Assembly: GCA_905234985.1 (NCBI GenBank)
Contig: CAJOJQ010000010.1
Coordinates: 1-64,000 of the forward strand
Direction of reading: 5' to 3'
Source of the DNA: an uncultured Christensenellaceae bacterium
GTDB taxonomy: Bacteria > Bacillota > Clostridia > Christensenellales > Aristaeellaceae
DNA: 64,000 bases
The number at the start of each line of letters is the position of its first letter. Within the stretch, counting starts at the first letter, position 1. Under the pieces are notes generated by a model. That model saw only the letters and a program-made list of their open reading frames with translations, did not search any database and had not been told where the DNA came from. Positions 51,160 to 59,513 of this stretch are shown here, in pieces. Made by a program: the position numbers and the translations under genes.

Positions 51160-52959
51160 ATGGCGCGGAATAAATTCGACGTCGATGAAAAATTAGAATC
51201 CCCCTTTCAATGGAAGCATCTGAAACGGGCGGGCCGGTACGTGGCCAAGCACAAATACAAGATGCTGCTGGCGCTGCTGCTCAGCGCCCTTTCCAGCGTC
51301 GCCACCCTGTATATCCCCAAGATCACCCAATGGGTGCTGGACGAAGCGGTGCCCAACAAGGACACCGCCATGATCGGCCGGATGGCCCTGCTGTTCGTAA
51401 GCGTGATTGCCCTCAGCATCGTTTTGACCGTCATCCGTTCCCGCATGATGGCCCACGTGAGCCAGGAAATCATTTACGACATTCGCGCCGACCTGTTCGC
51501 CCACCTGCAAAAGCTGCCGTTCAGCTATTACGACAGCAGGCCCGCGGGCAAGATCTTAGTGCGGGTGATCAACTACGTCAACTCCGTATCGGATATCCTG
51601 TCCAACGGCATCATCAACATGATCATCGACGTGATCAGTCTGGTATTCATCGTGGTGTTCATGAACTCCACCGACGCCACATTGGCCACCGTGATCGTGT
51701 CGGGCCTGCCCATTTTCGTTGCCATCATTTTCTTCATCAAGCCCCGGCAGCGGAAAGCCTGGCAAAACCAGAGCAACAAAAACAGCAACTACAACGCCTA
51801 TTTGGCCGAATCCATCGACGGCGTGCGGGTGAGCCAGTTCTTCGACCGGCAGGAGGTCAATATTTCCATCATGGAGCGCCTCGCCACCGCCTGCCGTCAG
51901 GCGTGGATGCGGGCGGTGAAGATCAGCAACACGGTGTGGCTGTCCAGCGAAACCATGACCCAGCTGGTGCTCACCTTCCTGTACATCGCGGGCGTTTACT
52001 GGATGGGCGGCGGCAAAATGGTGTCCTTCGGCGTGATCTTAGCCATGGGCCAGTACGTCAGCCGCTTCTGGCAGCCCATCACCAACCTGGCGAATATCTA
52101 CAATTCTTTCGTCAACAACATCGCCTATTTAGAGCGCATTTTTGAAACCATGGACGAGCCGGTGGTGGTGGACGACGCGCCCGACGCGGAAACCCTGCCC
52201 GAAATCACCGGGGAAGCGGATTTCCAGGACGTGACCTTCGCCTACGAGGAAGGAACCAACGTGCTGGAGCACGTGAACCTGCACGTGAAGGCCGGGGAAA
52301 GCATCGCCCTGGTGGGCCCCACCGGCGCGGGCAAAAGCACCGTCATCAATCTGCTGTGCCGCTTCTATAACCTGAACGGCGGCAGGATTTTGCTCCACGA
52401 CAAGGCGGGCAAGACCCACGACATCAGCAAAGTCACCCTTCATTCCCTGCGTTCCCAATTGGGCATCATGCTCCAGGACAGCTTCATCTTCTCCGGCACG
52501 CTCATGGATAACATTCGCTACGGACGCTTAGACGCCACGGACAGCGAGGTGAAGGAAGCGGCCCGGCGGGTGCGGGCGGACGAGCTGATCCGCAAAATGC
52601 CCATGGGCTATCAGACCGAGATCAAGGAGCGGGGCAGCAATTTGAGTCAGGGCGAAAAGCAGCTTGTGGCCTTTGCCCGCACCCTGCTTTCCGATCCCGC
52701 CATCCTGATTTTGGACGAGGCCACCTCCTCCATCGACACCCAGACCGAGAAGCTCTTGCAGGAGGGCATCCGGGAAATGCTCAAAGACCGCACCAGCATC
52801 ATCGTGGCCCACCGGTTAAGCACCATCAAGAACTGCGACCGCATCCTGTACATCGGCAACAAAGGCATCGCCGAAATGGGCAGCCACGAAGAACTGATGC
52901 GGAAGCGCGGGCTGTATTACCAATTGTATACCGCTCAGACGGGGAACGAAGCCGCCTGA
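51160..52959 (+). CDS. ABC exporter half-transporter, catalytic partner
   Basis: 599 residues, six helices and an ATPase domain. Walker A GPTGAGKST; Walker B ILILDEATSSID has the catalytic glutamate; the signature is LSQGEKQL instead of LSGGQ, the complementary change expected in a heterodimer with the previous protein. One consensus and one degenerate ATP site result. It starts one base after the partner's stop codon. Confidence 0.95.
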   Translation: MARNKFDVDEKLESPFQWKHLKRAGRYVAKHKYKMLLALLLSALSSVATLYIPKITQWVLDEAVPNKDTAMIGRMALLFVSVIALSIVLTVIRSRMMAHVSQEIIYDIRADLFAHLQKLPFSYYDSRPAGKILVRVINYVNSVSDILSNGIINMIIDVISLVFIVVFMNSTDATLATVIVSGLPIFVAIIFFIKPRQRKAWQNQSNKNSNYNAYLAESIDGVRVSQFFDRQEVNISIMERLATACRQAWMRAVKISNTVWLSSETMTQLVLTFLYIAGVYWMGGGKMVSFGVILAMGQYVSRFWQPITNLANIYNSFVNNIAYLERIFETMDEPVVVDDAPDAETLPEITGEADFQDVTFAYEEGTNVLEHVNLHVKAGESIALVGPTGAGKSTVINLLCRFYNLNGGRILLHDKAGKTHDISKVTLHSLRSQLGIMLQDSFIFSGTLMDNIRYGRLDATDSEVKEAARRVRADELIRKMPMGYQTEIKERGSNLSQGEKQLVAFARTLLSDPAILILDEATSSIDTQTEKLLQEGIREMLKDRTSIIVAHRLSTIKNCDRILYIGNKGIAEMGSHEELMRKRGLYYQLYTAQTGNEAA

Positions 52960-52981
52960 CCGGGAAAAGGAGGCAGATGAA

Positions 52982-53944
52982 ATGGCAAACATCAAATGGG
53001 GCGTTTTAGGCACGGCGGGCATCGCCCGGAGCCAGACCATTCCCGCCATGAAGCTGGCGGCCAACTGCGATTTGTACGCCGTGGCGGGCCGCAGCTTAGA
53101 AAAGGCCCAGGCGTTCCAGCAGGAATTCGGCTTTGAAAAGGCCTACGGCAGCTATGAAGCGCTGCTGGATGATCCCCACGTGGAAGCGGTCTACATTCCC
53201 CTGCCCAACGATCTGCACTGTGAATGGGCCAAACGCGCCCTGAACGCCAAAAAGCACGTGCTGTGCGAAAAGCCCCTGGCCGTTTCCAAGGCCCAGGAGG
53301 AAAGCATGTTCCGTGCGGCGGAAGAAAACGGCGTGCATCTCATGGAGGCCTTCGCCTACCTGCACAGCCCCATCATCGCCGCCATCAAGGCGGAATTGGA
53401 CTCCATCGGCGAAATCCGCTATTTGGAATCCGCCTTCATCACGCCCCGCCGCGCCGACACGGACATCCGCCTGCGGAAGGAGACCTTCGGCGGCGCCCTG
53501 TACGACTTGGGCTGCTATTCTTTGAGCATGGCGCTGTGGATGATGGGCCGGGATCCGGCTTCTGTGCGCGCCGCCGCCCAGTTTTCCGAAAAGCACATCG
53601 ACCTGTACACCACCGCTCTGCTGCTCTATGAAAACGGCGCGATAGCCAAGTTAGACTGCGGCATGCTGCTGCCGGACGGACGGCTGGACCGGCTGCACAT
53701 CTACGGCACAAAAGGGGAAATCCACTCCCCGGTGCAGTTCAACCAGTGCGGCGAAATCCCCTACACCGTGATCCGGGACGGCAAGCGCGAAACCAAAACC
53801 GTCGCCGCCGCCAACAATTATCAATTAGAAATCGAGCAATTGGGCCGCTGCATCCGCAACGGGGAAAAGCCATGGGTCAGCAAAGCCTTCTCCCTGCGCT
53901 GCGCGGGCGTGATGGACGTTCTTCTTTCGGAAATTGGGTATTGA
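52982..53944 (+). CDS. Gfo/Idh/MocA family oxidoreductase
   Basis: 320 residues. N-terminal Rossmann domain (WGVLGTAGIARSQTIPAM) and the EKP motif of the family (HVLCEKPLAVSKAQ) with the substrate-side lysine; the C-terminal alpha/beta domain contains the GGALYDLGCYSLSMALWM segment with the conserved DxGxY/H. It should oxidise or reduce a sugar or its derivative with NAD(P). It lies 22 bp after the ABC genes with a GGAGG site, so it may be the end of the GH10 operon. Confidence 0.92.
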   Translation: MANIKWGVLGTAGIARSQTIPAMKLAANCDLYAVAGRSLEKAQAFQQEFGFEKAYGSYEALLDDPHVEAVYIPLPNDLHCEWAKRALNAKKHVLCEKPLAVSKAQEESMFRAAEENGVHLMEAFAYLHSPIIAAIKAELDSIGEIRYLESAFITPRRADTDIRLRKETFGGALYDLGCYSLSMALWMMGRDPASVRAAAQFSEKHIDLYTTALLLYENGAIAKLDCGMLLPDGRLDRLHIYGTKGEIHSPVQFNQCGEIPYTVIRDGKRETKTVAAANNYQLEIEQLGRCIRNGEKPWVSKAFSLRCAGVMDVLLSEIGY

Positions 53945-53970
53945 AGGCGGCGTCTTCGGCCTGTCATGCT

Positions 53971-54342
53971 TTATATCGGAAAATATTCCCTGAAAGCGTC
54001 ATACCCGGTATGCACGCTTTCTTTTTCATTGTAGCTCAATAGCTCGGAAAACGGTTTCAGGGAAACGGCGGGGCTGCAGCCCGCCTGACGAAGCGCCTTG
54101 TACTGTTCGATCGTTTCCCGTTTCGCCGCGATCACGATCCAGTCGAAAGGCGCGGGCCGGTCCAAATTCATCTCGTGATAATGAACCAGACCGTGCTTTT
54201 CGATGATTTTTTCCGCCTCCGCCGAAACCGCCCCGTAATCCGCACTGGTGAGCGGCGGAGACAGGGCCATTCTTTTGCACCCGCCCGCCACGCACTCGCA
54301 AAACGCGGTGATCATGCCTAAAATGAAAGCGTATTTATCCAT
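53971..54342 (-). CDS. Unknown small protein coupled to a kinase gene
   Basis: 123 residues with no clear motif. The N-terminus is Cys-rich (FCECVAGGCKR), the middle alternates helices and strands (EAEKIIEKHGLVHYHEMNL, DWIVIAAKRETIEQYKAL). It overlaps the upstream P-loop gene by 8 bp, which supports a genuine, co-translated gene. I do not recognise the family. Confidence 0.6.
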   Translation of the reverse strand: MDKYAFILGMITAFCECVAGGCKRMALSPPLTSADYGAVSAEAEKIIEKHGLVHYHEMNLDRPAPFDWIVIAAKRETIEQYKALRQAGCSPAVSLKPFSELLSYNEKESVHTGYDAFREYFPI

Positions 54343-54904
54343 TTGCTCCTCCTGATATAATTATGCAGCCGCCGTCCGGCAAGTGATACGCCTGAAAATA
54401 GGCGTTTTCCAGGGGAATCCACTTCTCCCGGAATCTGCGCAGGGATTCCGGCGTTTCCCTTTTCCGCAGCCGTTCCATCCGGATTTCCTCCGGCGCGTCC
54501 ACGAACAGACGCAGCCCAGCATACGCCCGAATGACCGGCAGATTGCAGTAGCTGCCCTCTAAGATCAGTATGCGAATCCCCGACCGCAGTTCTTCTTCCG
54601 GCAGCAAACAGTCCGCCATGCAGTCATACCTGCGGTATTTCACAGGCGCTCCCTGTTCAAAGGGGGAAAGCACTTCCTGAACCAGCCGCTCCGCGTCGCA
54701 ATTGCCGCCGGGCACCGCCAGGCGTTCAGCGGTTTTTCGGGCATGGGGGATCACAAAATCATCCGTATGGATCACCGGAGCGTTGATCGCATCCGAGAGC
54801 TCCCGCGCAAACGTCGTTTTTCCCGAAGCGCACGGGCCGTCGATGGTGACAAGCAGACGGTCCGCTTTGTTTTCCGCAACCGTTTTTACAATCTGCTGAA
54901 ACAC
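54335..54904 (-). CDS. P-loop nucleoside/small-molecule kinase (uridine kinase-like)
   Basis: 189 residues. Walker A GPCASGKTT near residue 23, then HTDDF at the second strand, as in uridine kinase-like proteins, and LILEGSY as the Walker B region. The lid arginines are in RMERLRKRETPESLRRFREKW. It should phosphorylate a small hydroxyl compound with ATP; the substrate cannot be named. It overlaps the start of the 123-residue gene. Confidence 0.8.
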   Translation of the reverse strand: MFQQIVKTVAENKADRLLVTIDGPCASGKTTFARELSDAINAPVIHTDDFVIPHARKTAERLAVPGGNCDAERLVQEVLSPFEQGAPVKYRRYDCMADCLLPEEELRSGIRILILEGSYCNLPVIRAYAGLRLFVDAPEEIRMERLRKRETPESLRRFREKWIPLENAYFQAYHLPDGGCIIISGGANG

Positions 54905-54941
54905 GGGGTATAGCTTCCTCCCTTCGGACGGCTCCTGTTTT

Positions 54942-55502
54942 TTATTCTTTCCCTTCCAAATGCACGATGACCGGCTCGATATGAAGGGCGGGCAGGATCA
55001 CGTCCGTCAAATCCCTGGTGGCGAAGCGGATGGAGCTTGTGTTTTCGCAGGGATGGCACCCGAAAAATTCTTCCTTCAATACGTCCTCGTCGATCACCAG
55101 CCGCACTCTATGCTCTTTATCGTTCATCAGCCCTAACACGGAAACGCTGCCCGGATGAATATCCAGGAATTGGGCCATGTATTCCTCGCTGGCGAAGGAA
55201 AGGCGGCTCACGCCCATCTGCCCCGACAGCTCCTTGGTTTTGAAGGGCTTGTCCCCCGGCATCACCAGCAGATAAAAGTTGGTCTGCTGGCGGTTGCATA
55301 GAAACAGGTTTTTGCAGATATGCACGTGCAGCACCGCGTCCACATCCGCGCACACCTCCATGGTGGTGGCGGGCCGATCCGGATGATCCGTTCGGTCAAA
55401 GTCAACCCCCAGCCTGTCCAGAAAGGCATACGCCCTGATCTCTCTTTCGCTCCGGCCCGTCATATCGGCGGGAGAACCGTGAATCAATTCCAATTGGATC
55501 AC
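54942..55502 (-). CDS. YbaK/PrdX-type aminoacyl-tRNA deacylase
   Basis: 186 residues. Conserved YbaK/ProX elements: KNLFLCNRQQTNFYLLVM with the catalytic-pocket lysine, the GSVSVLGLMND segment, and GCHPCENTSS (GxHPxxNT). Enzymes of this group remove wrongly attached amino acids (usually Ala from tRNA-Pro) in the cytoplasm. The length matches free-standing PrdX/ProXp proteins. It lies 37 bp upstream of the kinase gene on the same strand. Confidence 0.9.
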   Translation of the reverse strand: MIQLELIHGSPADMTGRSEREIRAYAFLDRLGVDFDRTDHPDRPATTMEVCADVDAVLHVHICKNLFLCNRQQTNFYLLVMPGDKPFKTKELSGQMGVSRLSFASEEYMAQFLDIHPGSVSVLGLMNDKEHRVRLVIDEDVLKEEFFGCHPCENTSSIRFATRDLTDVILPALHIEPVIVHLEGKE

Positions 55503-55644
55503 ACCCTTTGGCCCGATTGCGGGCGGTATTTTCGGGACGCCTGGTATTTTATGGCTTCTCTGCGCATATTATATCGGAACGCCGGGCGAATTACAAGGCC
55601 GAAACGCAATACTTGAATATTCCCTTCAAATTCAAAAATTTTTC

Positions 55645-55673
55645 TTGCCCCTGGAAAACACTTATGTTATAAT
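55645..55673 (+). promoter_or_regulatory. Promoter of pfkA
   Basis: TTGCCC (55645-55650), 17 bp, TATAAT (55668-55673), giving a leader of about 70 bases. Confidence 0.7.
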
Positions 55674-55751
55674 TTTTTTGAGTTGAACAGCCTTCCCTTT
55701 ACGCACGAACCAAACGGTAGGCACACCAAACGCTTATTGAAGAAGGAAGGA

Positions 55752-56759
55752 ATGAAAAAAATGGAACAGACTGAAAAGAAAGTCAAACGGATCGGCGTTT
55801 TGACCAGCGGCGGCGACGCGCCGGGCATGAACGCGGCAGTCCGCGCCGTGGCGCGCACCGCGCTGGCCAACGGCATTGAGTGCATCGGCATCCGCCGCGG
55901 CTGGCAGGGCCTGATCAACTGCGATTTCGTGCAGCTCACCCGCGCCAGCGTGGGCCATCTGCTGTCCCGGGGCGGCACCGTGCTTTATACCGCCCGCAGC
56001 GAAGAATTCATGACCAAGGAAGGCCGCCTGAAGGCGGTAAGCACCTGCAAAATGCTGGGCCTGGACGGCATCGTGGCCATCGGCGGCGACGGTACCTTCC
56101 GCGGCGCGCTGGAGCTTTCCCGCCTGGGCATCCCCGTAGTGGGCGTGCCCGCCACCATCGACAACGACGTGGGCTGCACCAACTACACCATCGGCTTCGA
56201 CTCCGCCTGCAACACCGCCATCGAGTGCATCGACAAGCTGCGCGACACCATGCAGAGCCACGAGCGCTGCTCCGTGGTGGAGGTCATGGGCCGCAACGCG
56301 GGCTTCCTGGCCCTGTACGTGGGCACCGCCGTGGGCGCCACCGCCGTGCTGGTGCCGGAGCACGCGGAAGATTTTGAAAAGAACGTGATCGAGCGCATCC
56401 GGGGCGCCAAGCTGGCGGGCTACACCCACTTTATGGTGGTTGTGGCCGAAGGCGCGGGCCACGCTACCGACGTGGGCCAGCGCATCCAGGAAGCCCTGGG
56501 CATCAAGCCCACCATCACCGTCATCGGCCATATCCAGCGCGGCGGCGCGCCCACCGGACGCGACCGTGAAACCGCCACCCGCATGGGCTACCACGCCGTC
56601 ATGGCTTTCCTGGAAGGCCGGGGCGACTGCGTGATCGGCACCCAGGAGGGCGGCATCGTGGAAATCCCCATTGAGGAAGCCCTCACCATGAAAAAGCATT
56701 TGCAGATGGACCGCTACAAGATCATGGAAATCATGCAGTTCGGCGGCCACGACACCTAA
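55752..56759 (+). CDS. pfkA: 6-phosphofructokinase (ATP-type)
   Basis: 335 residues from the ATG at 55752 (AGAAGG 5 bases upstream; the ATG at 55761 is also possible). It commits fructose 6-phosphate to glycolysis. Motifs: LTSGGDAPGMNAAVR for ATP, AIGGDGTFRGA, the catalytic PATIDNDV, EVMGRNAG for substrate, and GHIQRGG. Gly in GGDGT and the PATIDND Asp fit ATP-dependent rather than pyrophosphate-dependent enzymes. A strong hairpin ends the transcript. Confidence 0.97.
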   Translation: MKKMEQTEKKVKRIGVLTSGGDAPGMNAAVRAVARTALANGIECIGIRRGWQGLINCDFVQLTRASVGHLLSRGGTVLYTARSEEFMTKEGRLKAVSTCKMLGLDGIVAIGGDGTFRGALELSRLGIPVVGVPATIDNDVGCTNYTIGFDSACNTAIECIDKLRDTMQSHERCSVVEVMGRNAGFLALYVGTAVGATAVLVPEHAEDFEKNVIERIRGAKLAGYTHFMVVVAEGAGHATDVGQRIQEALGIKPTITVIGHIQRGGAPTGRDRETATRMGYHAVMAFLEGRGDCVIGTQEGGIVEIPIEEALTMKKHLQMDRYKIMEIMQFGGHDT

Positions 56760-56853
56760 ACAGCACAAGCGCGGCGGCATAGCCGCCGCACCAGAAATTT
56801 CATTTTCCTGCCCGGAGCCTTTGATGCATCCCGGGGTTGGTCGATCGTCTTCC

Positions 56854-56890
56854 GCGCCTTCGGACACGTTTCCGAAGGCGCTTTTATTAT
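56854..56890 (+). terminator. pfkA terminator
   Basis: GCGCCTTCGGA (56854-56864) pairs with TCCGAAGGCGC (56871-56881), 6-base loop, followed by TTTTATTAT. A smaller GCGGCGG/CCGCCGC hairpin comes first, near 56771. Confidence 0.85.
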
Positions 56891-56899
56891 GCCGGAAAA

Positions 56900-56958
56900 A
56901 TCCCCCTATCGCCGGGGCGACAGGGGGACGGGGTTCAGTTTTGGGTTTTGCTGTCGTG
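56900..56958 (-). repeat. 59-bp direct repeat, copy A (terminator-like)
   Basis: It differs at only two positions from 57166-57224. Each copy has a GC hairpin (CCCCC/GGGGG outer, TCGC/GCGA inner) and sits just downstream of a minus-strand stop codon. Copy A follows the 40-residue gene and is followed by ATTTTTCC on the minus strand, so it works as a terminator. Confidence 0.75.
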
Positions 56959-56960
56959 AT

Positions 56961-57083
56961 TTATTCTTTTTTGCCTGCCGGCTTGTACTGTTCTTCTCCG
57001 GTTTCTACCCAAAGGATAAAATCGTTAATGGATTTTTCATCCCACCCTGCGGCCCGGAGCCCCAGAATGATTCGGGACGCCAT
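56961..57083 (-). CDS. 40-residue protein of unknown function
   Basis: A short frame with a perfect AAAGGAGG site 9 bases before the ATG. The peptide starts MASRIILGLRAAGWDEKSI and continues with NDFILWVETG, then a charged tail. It reads as two amphipathic helices, like a small HTH or oligomerisation fragment, and I have the impression of related short clostridial proteins, but I cannot name a family. It is bounded by two near-identical terminator-like repeats. Confidence 0.6.
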   Translation of the reverse strand: MASRIILGLRAAGWDEKSINDFILWVETGEEQYKPAGKKE

Positions 57084-57165
57084 AGGATAAAACCTCCTTT
57101 CCTTTTGACCATTTCATTATAGGGCTTTTATTCCATGCTGTCAATAGCCTTGAAGGACATAGAGA

Positions 57166-57224
57166 ATCCCCCTATCGCCGGGGCGACAGGGGGACGGGAT
57201 TCAGTTTAGGGTTTTGCTGTCGTG
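57166..57224 (-). repeat. 59-bp direct repeat, copy B (after the pilin gene)
   Basis: 57 of 59 bases match copy A. It begins 13 bases after the pilin stop codon and should end the pilin transcript. Confidence 0.75.
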
Positions 57225-57237
57225 GTTGACGGGGAAA

Positions 57238-58830
57238 TTATTCCGCGTCAGCGCGGCGGCGGGAGATCAGGATGATGGAAGCGCCCAGCACCATGATCAG
57301 ACCGGACACGTAGAAGATGGTGGTACCGATGCCGCCGGTGGAGGGGAGGGTAGTACCCTGACGGTCAATGATATCCGTTGTAGCTACATAAGTAGTGCCA
57401 TTCAGTGTCGCACCATCGCACTCAACAGTAATCGTGTCGCCCGGATCAACTGCGGTAGCAGTAATCGTGACTGTTACGTCAGGCGCAAGGTTGTATCCTT
57501 CAGGCGCTTGGGTTTCATGCAGGACATAAGTTCCCTCCGGGAGGCCCTTGAATGTTACAGCAGCAGGCATTTCGGAAGTATCAGTCTTGAGATGCATTGT
57601 ACCATCGGCGTTAGAAACCAGAACAGTTGCATCGCTCTCAGTAGTTACCCAAGTAACAGTATCGAGATCGTCGGTCTCGCCTTCGGTGTACTTATAAAAG
57701 TTATCGCCCTTCTTCAGAACGAATTCTGCACCTGCCAAGCCAGTGCCAGTATCATTGGTCTTGTTGACATTCACAGCGAAAGCATACACTTTCACTTCGA
57801 TAGTCTTGGATTCACCGTGACCATCGCTCGTCGGGTTATTGGAGAAGACGATTTTCAGGGTGTTGGGGTTACCGGCATCACCGATCACAGCATCACCAGT
57901 CACAGTCGCCTTATAGGTGATAATAACGTCTTTTCCAGCAGCCGCATGGGAATCCAATTTAATGTTAGCCCAGGTCCAAGTCAGGGTTGTAGCAGAACCA
58001 TCCACCCAAGTGGGATTGTTGAATACATAAGCGCCATCGCCCTCAGTAATAGCAGCATTACCATCGACAGTTACGCTCGTGACTTCCTTGAATTTCAAAC
58101 CAGCGGACAGAGTATCGTAGAACTGCAGATAATAGCCAAGATTGTAATCAGCAAAATTAGAGGGAAGCGTGGTCTTCAACTGGAAGGTAACGTCCTTACC
58201 GATCTGGGCGGTAGCAGAATCGGTGTCTTCAACACTGCCATCCTCAGAAGCGGTCACAGTTTTTTCTGGGGTGGGATAAGATTCCTTTGTGGTCTGGGTA
58301 AGACCACTGGTAGTCACAGTGTACAGCATGGGGCGGGTCGCGACACCAGCACCGCCATCATATGCACCGACGGTGGTTTCAGCGAACAGGTAGTAGCCAA
58401 TCGGAACGGCGGCATTAGTCGCAGAAGCCGAATCGGATCCAGCCGCAATCTGAATGTCCCCATCATTATCAATTGCTGCTACCAAACCATACAGGGTGTC
58501 AGCAAATTGCTTTTTCGTGGCTTCTACTGAAATACCAGCAACAGCCGTCTGAATCTCATAATCTTTCGATTCACTGGTAAGAGTACCAGCGCCAACAACG
58601 GTATTCACAGCGCTGATAATGGAATCTTTATACGCATCCACAGGAGTATAGACATACACACCGCCACCGACATCAACGATGTCAAACAGTTTCCACAGAC
58701 TGTAAGTGGAACCGGTGTCGCCGTCCGTAGGAGAGCTGATCGTGACAGAACCAGTACTGTCGGCCATCGCACTTCCAACCAGCGCCATGACCATCACAGC
58801 AGCCAGAGCCAGAGCCAGAATCTTTTTCAT
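57238..58830 (-). CDS. LPXTG-anchored pilin-like surface protein (isopeptide type)
   Basis: 530 residues from the ATG at 58830. Signal peptide 1-23 (ending SAMA). The mature protein has an N-terminal pilin domain, a fimbrial isopeptide D2-type domain (about 195-345, QIGKDVTFQLKTTLPSNF onward) and a Cna_B/SpaA domain (about 352-470, NKTNDTGTGLAGAEFVLKK and the ETQAPEGYNL motif with the isopeptide glutamate). LPSTG at 495-499 precedes a membrane helix and RRR tail for sortase anchoring. No sortase is nearby. It has a consensus promoter and a long structured leader, so it is probably well expressed and regulated. Codon use is less GC-rich than its neighbours. Confidence 0.93.
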   Translation of the reverse strand: MKKILALALAAVMVMALVGSAMADSTGSVTISSPTDGDTGSTYSLWKLFDIVDVGGGVYVYTPVDAYKDSIISAVNTVVGAGTLTSESKDYEIQTAVAGISVEATKKQFADTLYGLVAAIDNDGDIQIAAGSDSASATNAAVPIGYYLFAETTVGAYDGGAGVATRPMLYTVTTSGLTQTTKESYPTPEKTVTASEDGSVEDTDSATAQIGKDVTFQLKTTLPSNFADYNLGYYLQFYDTLSAGLKFKEVTSVTVDGNAAITEGDGAYVFNNPTWVDGSATTLTWTWANIKLDSHAAAGKDVIITYKATVTGDAVIGDAGNPNTLKIVFSNNPTSDGHGESKTIEVKVYAFAVNVNKTNDTGTGLAGAEFVLKKGDNFYKYTEGETDDLDTVTWVTTESDATVLVSNADGTMHLKTDTSEMPAAVTFKGLPEGTYVLHETQAPEGYNLAPDVTVTITATAVDPGDTITVECDGATLNGTTYVATTDIIDRQGTTLPSTGGIGTTIFYVSGLIMVLGASIILISRRRADAE

Positions 58831-59157
58831 GTTCGTCTTCATCCTTTCGTTAGTTTGGGTATTTCGTTGAAGTTCCAACCATTGCCGGTTGGGCCGAGAT
58901 AGCTATGTGGGAATTCATGCGGCTTTTTCGCCGAATCAGCCGCACCTCCGCCCGTGGTCGTCCCTTTCGACGGCCCGGCGGAGCTTATCGCTCGGGTAGT
59001 AACGAAAAGGCCCCCAACCTCCCTTCTACCGTTTGCGCCCAATTCTCAAAGCAAGCGCCCCAAGGCTGCTCGCTCGGCGTTGGCAATACACCTGTTCGGA
59101 AAACAGGTTCATGAAGCGGGAGAAGCGCCCTGCTTTTTCGCCTGACATTCCTCCACG
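58831..59157 (-). promoter_or_regulatory. Long structured 5' leader of the pilin mRNA
   Basis: About 325 bases from the likely transcription start to the AUG. On the minus strand I see, in order: ACCTGTT/AACAGGT (near 59089-59107), GGTAG-AAGG/CCTT-CTACC (near 58995-59031), CTCCGCC/GGCGGAG enclosing GTCG/CGAC (58947-58984), GCGGCT/AGCCGC (near 58918-58942) and CCAACC/GGTTGG (58876-58893). No coding frame with a ribosome site lies inside. Such a leader suggests a riboswitch, protein-binding RNA or stability element. I could not match it to the c-di-GMP class I or II motifs by eye. Confidence 0.55.
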
Positions 59158-59163
59158 ATCCTT

Positions 59164-59192
59164 ATTATACTTGCTATTTCCTGCACAGTCAA
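59164..59192 (-). promoter_or_regulatory. Promoter of the pilin gene
   Basis: On the minus strand TTGACT (59192-59187), 17 bp, TATAAT (59169-59164). Confidence 0.8.
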
Positions 59193-59473
59193 GCACTTTT
59201 TGGCAAGGTTTTGAGGGCGTGCGCCTTATTTTTTGCTTTCTTCAATGCCAAAAAGTGCAAAAAACCGGGAGAATATGCAGAAAAACTTGTATTTACATTG
59301 TATTTTTTTAGAAAACCACGGTCAGGGAAGGCCTTACGCGGGTCAGAGCATGAAAAAAATTTCATACAATTTTTTGAAAACAAAAATGCCCGCGCAGGGG
59401 GAAAACGCCGGCTTTTAATCAATGGGCAATGGAACGGCAAAGGAAGCCGCTTGACTTTTCCATAAAAAACCGC
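59193..59473. other. Non-coding gap, no gene seen
   Basis: AT-rich with short frames lacking ribosome sites; nothing recognisable between the pilin promoter and the serS terminator. Confidence 0.4.
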
Positions 59474-59502
59474 GGGGCAGGGAGCGCGTTGCTCTCTGCC
59501 CC
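59474..59502 (-). terminator. serS terminator
   Basis: GGGGCAG-GAGC and GCTC-CTGCCCC arms with one bulge, and a T-rich run on the minus strand (59463-59470). Confidence 0.8.
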
Positions 59503-59513
59503 ATTCTGTTTCT

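Noticed and set aside
54335-55502. Toxin-antitoxin pair from the small overlapping genes
   Set aside because: The proteins are a P-loop kinase, an unknown protein and a tRNA deacylase; no toxin family features.
58831-59157. c-di-GMP riboswitch in the pilin leader
   Set aside because: The conserved class I and class II cores are not visible by eye; kept only as an unidentified structured leader.
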